NCBI GenBank assembly: GCA_965219125.1
Contig: CBDCMO010000002.1
Coordinates: 1,116,001 to 1,180,000, forward strand
Source: JBBSOK01 sp965219125
GTDB lineage: Bacteria; Bacteroidota; Bacteroidia; Flavobacteriales; Flavobacteriaceae
DNA length: 64,000 nt
Direction of reading: 5' to 3'
The notes beneath the pieces were generated by a model. It made no database searches and was not told the origin of the DNA. It saw only the letters and a program-made list of their open reading frames with translations. This document shows, piece after piece, positions 60,376-64,000 of the stretch (the first letter of the stretch is position 1; every line of letters begins with the position of its first letter). The translations under genes were made by a program, and so were the position numbers.

Positions 60376-61632
60376 ATGATCACCAAAGAGAAAATAACAA
60401 ACCGTTTTATTAGTTACGTAAAAATTGATACTGAAAGTGACCCTGAAAGCAAAACAACACCAAGTACTGAAAAGCAATGGAACCTTGCCAATAAGTTAGT
60501 TGAAGAGTTAAAGCAAATAGGTTTAACAGACGCATCGATAGATGAAAATGCCTATATAATGGCCACTTTACCTTCAAATGTTAAACATGATGTTCCAGTT
60601 ATTGGTTTTGTTTCGCATTTTGACACAACCCCAGATTTTACTGGTGCCAACGTGAATCCTCAAATAATAGAAAATTACGACGGCAAAGATATAATGCTTA
60701 ATGAAGAGTTAGATATTATATTATCACCGGACGATTTTGATGACTTGTTGCTTTACAAAGGACAGACCCTTATAACTACAGATGGCACGACGCTTTTGGG
60801 CGCGGATGATAAAGCGGGTTTAACCGAAATTATTTCAGCAATGGAATATTTAGTTAACAATCCGGAGATAAAACACGGAAATATACGAATAGGCTTTACA
60901 CCCGATGAAGAAATAGGTCGTGGTGCACACAAGTTTGATGTTGAAAAATTTGGTGCGGCTTGGGCGTACACAATGGATGGCAGCCAGATTGGCGAACTTG
61001 AATTTGAAAACTTTAACGCTGCAGGTGCCGTTGTTACTATAAAAGGAAAAATAGTACATCCAGGCTATGCAAAAGGGAAAATGATTAACAGCATGTATAT
61101 TGCTACAGATTTTATAAATAGTTTACCAAGACTTGAGACACCTGAACATACCGAAGGTAGAGAAGGATTTTTTCATTTATATAGCATAAAAGGCGAAGTC
61201 GATGAAACCCGATTACAGTATATAATTAGAGATCACGATAAAAAGCATTTTGAAGCACGCAAGAATATTTTATTGAAATTGGCTGCAGAATTAAACGGTC
61301 AATATGAAAAAGAGCTTATTAAGGTTGAAATTAAAGATCAATATTTTAATATGCGTGAAAAGATTGAACCTGTGATGCATATTGTTGAAACGGCAAAGAA
61401 AGCAATGGAAATGGCAAATATAAAACCAATTTTAAAACCGATACGTGGTGGCACTGACGGCGCCCAACTTAGTTTTATGGGATTGCCTTGCCCAAATATT
61501 TTCGCAGGCGGACACAATTTTCACGGACGTTATGAATATGTACCTGTTGAAAGTATGATAAAGGCTATAGAAGTAATCGTGAATATCTGTAAGCTTACTG
61601 CGGAAGAAAAGCCAAAAGTGGTTGTAAAGTAG
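60376..61632 (+). CDS. pepT: peptidase T (tripeptidase)
   Basis: 418 residues of the M20 family. Metal ligands: GFVSHFDTTPDF, LLGADDKAGL, FTPDEEIGRG, and GTDGAQLSFMGLPCPNIFAGGHNFH near the end. The catalytic Glu pair E-E is in PDEEIG. It removes N-terminal residues from tripeptides in the cytoplasm. It is divergent from pyrD across 74 nt and ends at a strong terminator. Confidence 0.95.
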   Translation: MITKEKITNRFISYVKIDTESDPESKTTPSTEKQWNLANKLVEELKQIGLTDASIDENAYIMATLPSNVKHDVPVIGFVSHFDTTPDFTGANVNPQIIENYDGKDIMLNEELDIILSPDDFDDLLLYKGQTLITTDGTTLLGADDKAGLTEIISAMEYLVNNPEIKHGNIRIGFTPDEEIGRGAHKFDVEKFGAAWAYTMDGSQIGELEFENFNAAGAVVTIKGKIVHPGYAKGKMINSMYIATDFINSLPRLETPEHTEGREGFFHLYSIKGEVDETRLQYIIRDHDKKHFEARKNILLKLAAELNGQYEKELIKVEIKDQYFNMREKIEPVMHIVETAKKAMEMANIKPILKPIRGGTDGAQLSFMGLPCPNIFAGGHNFHGRYEYVPVESMIKAIEVIVNICKLTAEEKPKVVVK

Positions 61633-61742
61633 GTATTAGGAAAATTAAATTTTAAAATATTCAATATCAAAGATTAATCCTAAACTTTTATACTCTTTAC
61701 ATTAAAGTCATAAATTCTCTAAACCTTCAGTTATAGGAATCA

Positions 61743-61777
61743 AAAAACCCTTCAAAATTGAATTTTGAAGGGTTTTT
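61743..61777. terminator. bidirectional terminator between pepT and yajC
   Basis: AAAAACCCTTCAAAATT (61743-61759) / AATTTTGAAGGGTTTTT (61761-61777) with T runs on both sides. Confidence 0.9.
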
Positions 61778-61799
61778 ATATTTCACAATAACGATAATA

Positions 61800-62090
61800 T
61801 TAATTTTTCTCTATGAGTTTAGGGTTTAGCTTATTACTCATTTCCATTGAAATAGCAGAGGTTTCAAACTTAATTTTTCCTGCTCCACATTCTATTATGC
61901 ACGTGCCATCTTCATAAATTTCGGCAATTTTTCCGTGTAGACCACTTTTGGTAACCACCTTATTGCCTCTTTGTAATCCGGTTGCAAATTTTTTCTCGTC
62001 TTTAGCTTTTTTCATTTGTGGACGTATTAAGAAAAAATACATCACTGCAAATAATAAGATAATTGGAAGAAAAGATTGAATGTTTCCCAT
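61800..62090 (-). CDS. yajC: preprotein translocase accessory subunit YajC
   Basis: 96 residues. One helix (about 6-22, FLPIILLFAVMYFFLIRPQ) with the R-P-Q-x-K-K motif of YajC is followed by a small cytosolic domain (GNKVVTKSGLHGKIAEIYEDG). It associates with SecDF at the inner membrane. It is last in the nusB-DUF1573-yajC operon. Confidence 0.95.
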   Translation of the reverse strand: MGNIQSFLPIILLFAVMYFFLIRPQMKKAKDEKKFATGLQRGNKVVTKSGLHGKIAEIYEDGTCIIECGAGKIKFETSAISMEMSNKLNPKLIEKN

Positions 62091-62121
62091 AATAAATTTT
62101 AAAATCGTTTTTAAATAGTAA

Positions 62122-62601
62122 TTATGAATTTGGTGTCACAACACCTGCTGCTGGTTGATTTTTTGAATTAACAAAAGCTTTTATAGTAATAACTTCTTTT
62201 CCAGCTTCAGTATTTGCAACAACAGTTACAGTTTTGCTAACTGCATTTGCACCGCTTGCGTTATACTTAACTAAAAGTTCGCCAGTAGCGCCAGGAGCAA
62301 TAGGCTCTTTTGGATATTCTGGAACCGTACAACCACAGCTACTAGTTGCATTTACGATTACTAAAGGAGCTTCGCCATTATTTTTGAATTTGAAAACGTG
62401 CTCAACTGGAACACCACCTTCAATAGTACCGAAATCAAAATCAGTTTCCTCAAAATCCATTTTTGGGAATTTTCCTGACTCTGCATCACGATCTGCAGCT
62501 TCTGCTACATTTTCGTCGTTCACTTTATCTGATGCATTGTCTTTACAAGAAGTAAAGGCGAACATAGATATTACAGCAAGTAATAAAATTGATTTTTTCA
62601 T
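62122..62601 (-). CDS. DUF1573 lipoprotein
   Basis: 159 residues. Lipobox MFAFTSC, Cys19. The DUF1573 Ig-like fold reads TDFDFGTIEGGVPVEHVFKFKNNGEAPLVIVNATSSCGCTVPEYPKEPIAPG, with the hallmark SSCGCT. Periplasmic, function unknown, very common in Bacteroidota. It lies between nusB and yajC and is likely cotranscribed. Confidence 0.93.
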   Translation of the reverse strand: MKKSILLLAVISMFAFTSCKDNASDKVNDENVAEAADRDAESGKFPKMDFEETDFDFGTIEGGVPVEHVFKFKNNGEAPLVIVNATSSCGCTVPEYPKEPIAPGATGELLVKYNASGANAVSKTVTVVANTEAGKEVITIKAFVNSKNQPAAGVVTPNS

Positions 62602-62652
62602 TATATAAAATTTTTTAGATTAAGCGATGCAAAAGTAACTATATTTTTAATC

Positions 62653-63597
62653 TTAATGCAGACCTCTGCCGATTTTCTTAAGTTTCTTTTCTTCATCAAA
62701 TTGTTTCACCAATTTGTCTAGAATCCCATTAACAAATATGCTACTTTTTGGTGTGCTGTATTCCTTAGATATTTCAAGATATTCATTGATAGTTGCCTTT
62801 ACAGGAATGGATGGAAAGTACAAAAATTCGGCTATTCCCATTTTAAGAATTATTAAATCTACATCCGCAATTCTTTCTTGATCCCAATTTGGCGTTTTTC
62901 CTTCAACTTCAGCCGCTAATTTTTCAGAATTTAAAACTGTTTTTCTAAGAAGTTGAAGTGCAAATTCCTTATCATCCTCATTCTTATAAATTTCCGGAAG
63001 TAATTTGGTTGCTACATTTTTCGGTGTAAGCTTATTCAACATCTTAACAAAAGCAGTATTTACGATTGGAAAATCATCAACCCAAGTAAGTCGTTTATCT
63101 TCAATATAATCGTACAGCTTTTCGTTTGGAGCAACAATATCCTTGTAAATTTTTATTACAAAATCCCTGTCTTCAGCAAAATTGGTTTCGGTTTTCGCGA
63201 GATGCGCAGCGTACCATTCTTTTTTGCGGAGTTCCTTAAAAATTATAGCTACATATTCTGAATCGTGTTGCCAAAAATCTAATTTCTTATTCTTAATAAT
63301 TTCCGCGTACGCTGGGTTTTCTTCAATTAACAACAACAGCTTATTTTCAAGAAAAATACGACTAGGGTTTTTTTCTTCCTTTGTTGCAAGATGCTTTTTC
63401 TGTGATTTGTTTAAATACGAATCAGCTTGATGACGCAGCGAAACAAGTAGCTGCAACATTACCAAATACAGGTCTCGCATTTGCTCTATGCTGTAAAACA
63501 AGAATTTTTCTTGAGCCGCAAGATCCGGCTGTTTTTGCTGGTTAAGCGCATAAATAGACTGCAATGCCTTTACCCGTATGTGTCTTCTTGTAAGCAT
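62653..63597 (-). CDS. nusB: transcription antitermination factor NusB (long Bacteroidota form)
   Basis: 314 residues from ATG 63597; the longer reading from 63645 adds 16 unlike residues. The N-terminus MLTRRHIRVKALQSIYALNQ and the C-terminal AEFLYFPSIPVKATINEYLEISKEYSTPKSSIFVNGILDKL are NusB. E. coli NusB is about 139 residues; the central extra ~150 residues are the norm in Bacteroidota. It binds BoxA RNA and ribosomal S10 to keep RNA polymerase through rRNA operons. Confidence 0.95.
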   Translation of the reverse strand: MLTRRHIRVKALQSIYALNQQKQPDLAAQEKFLFYSIEQMRDLYLVMLQLLVSLRHQADSYLNKSQKKHLATKEEKNPSRIFLENKLLLLIEENPAYAEIIKNKKLDFWQHDSEYVAIIFKELRKKEWYAAHLAKTETNFAEDRDFVIKIYKDIVAPNEKLYDYIEDKRLTWVDDFPIVNTAFVKMLNKLTPKNVATKLLPEIYKNEDDKEFALQLLRKTVLNSEKLAAEVEGKTPNWDQERIADVDLIILKMGIAEFLYFPSIPVKATINEYLEISKEYSTPKSSIFVNGILDKLVKQFDEEKKLKKIGRGLH

Positions 63598-63727
63598 ATT
63601 TATAAGAACTTTTTTGTGAGAAAAGATTTTATTCCCTTTCACCAATTATTAGTGCCGCGAAAAAAAGTCGCAACTTATTAAAACTATCGCCAAAGATAAC
63701 TAAACAAGTAAATTCAAAAAATTGAAT

Positions 63728-64000
63728 TTACTTGTTTTCGTTACGCCTTGCATCTATATTTTTTTGGGCTACGTTAAAAGCTGCTTGGTGGGTTGTAATT
63801 CCGTTCGCTTCGGCCACTTTTAATATTTCCAAGGTTGTATTATAAATATTTTCAGTCTTTCTAATAATTTCTTGGCGACCGTAGTTTTCGAGTTCGGCAT
63901 ATACATTTATTATTCCGCCGGCATTTATTAAGAAATCTGGCGCATAAACTATACCTTTTGTTCTTAATAAAACTCCATGCTTTTTCTCGTCTTCCAATTG
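63728..64000 (-). CDS. Glu/Leu/Phe/Val dehydrogenase C-terminus (N-terminal part outside window)
   Basis: About 90 residues seen; the frame is open to the window edge. GIVYAPDFLINAGGIINVYAE is the hallmark of the leucine dehydrogenase NAD-domain end. This enzyme deaminates branched-chain amino acids oxidatively. It is upstream of nusB, 130 nt away. Confidence 0.9.
   Translation of the reverse strand, partial: QLEDEKKHGVLLRTKGIVYAPDFLINAGGIINVYAELENYGRQEIIRKTENIYNTTLEILKVAEANGITTHQAAFNVAQKNIDARRNENK

Overview
The window (about 35% GC by eye) comes from a chromosome of the Bacteroidota, almost certainly a carotenoid-forming Flavobacteriaceae. The evidence is a T9SS-type C-terminal sorting domain, promoters of the Bacteroidota type (TTTG-N19-TAnnTTTG), SusC/FecA-like and imelysin lipoproteins with S(C)-D-D lipoprotein starts, a complete zeaxanthin cluster, and a mitochondrial-type aconitase. 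The genus cannot be fixed from the sequence alone.

Layout. 1-2.2 kb: FKBP-like lipoprotein (cut by the window edge), S4 RNA-binding protein, phosphoribosyltransferase, shikimate kinase, tRNA-Lys. 2.3-5.6 kb: secreted kelch protein and a LytS/LytTR two-component pair whose kinase seems to carry an in-frame TGA near its start. 5.6-21.2 kb: an envelope-remodelling region with two PAP2 phosphatases, an HD hydrolase, an LTA-synthase-like transferase coupled to a lipid kinase, a PepSY-like protein, a polytopic COG4705-like protein, an OmpR-type two-component system, an EptA-like phosphoethanolamine transferase and an RND efflux operon. Seven promoters here share one architecture: two 11-bp direct repeats of CTTTAGA-type half-sites, exactly 5 nt, then a TAnnTTT-like -7 element. 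This strongly resembles the PmrA-box logic of Proteobacteria and defines a candidate lipid A / phospholipid head-group regulon autoregulated by the two-component system.

21.3-26.8 kb: tRNA-Leu, a MerR/B12-domain regulator, crtI, crtB, crtZ, a CrtYcd-type lycopene cyclase, and a SET-domain protein. 26.8-29.7 kb: a TlpA-like thioredoxin and aconitase. 29.7-35.7 kb: an accessory island with an orphan flavobacterial protein, a 21-bp minisatellite, an unrecognised two-gene unit, a frameshifted YdeI-family gene, a membrane-anchored HNH nuclease bounded by inverted repeats, a 73-bp direct repeat, REP-like palindromes and a duplicated 3' end of moxR.

35.9-44.4 kb: moxR, three PPIC/SurA-type periplasmic folding genes, a DinB protein, an OmpH/Skp chaperone, guaB. 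44.5-57.7 kb: an iron-related region with three imelysin-like lipoproteins, a di-heme oxidoreductase, a TonB-dependent receptor, an HTTM protein, a DUF4856 protein, a heme-binding-domain protein and a 5'-nucleotidase with a long charged insertion; the two outward transcription units start from promoters with the same 19-bp palindrome placed just upstream of -33. 57.7-64 kb: HMG-CoA lyase, LysE exporter, pyrD, pepT, yajC, a DUF1573 lipoprotein, nusB and the end of a Leu/Glu-type dehydrogenase.
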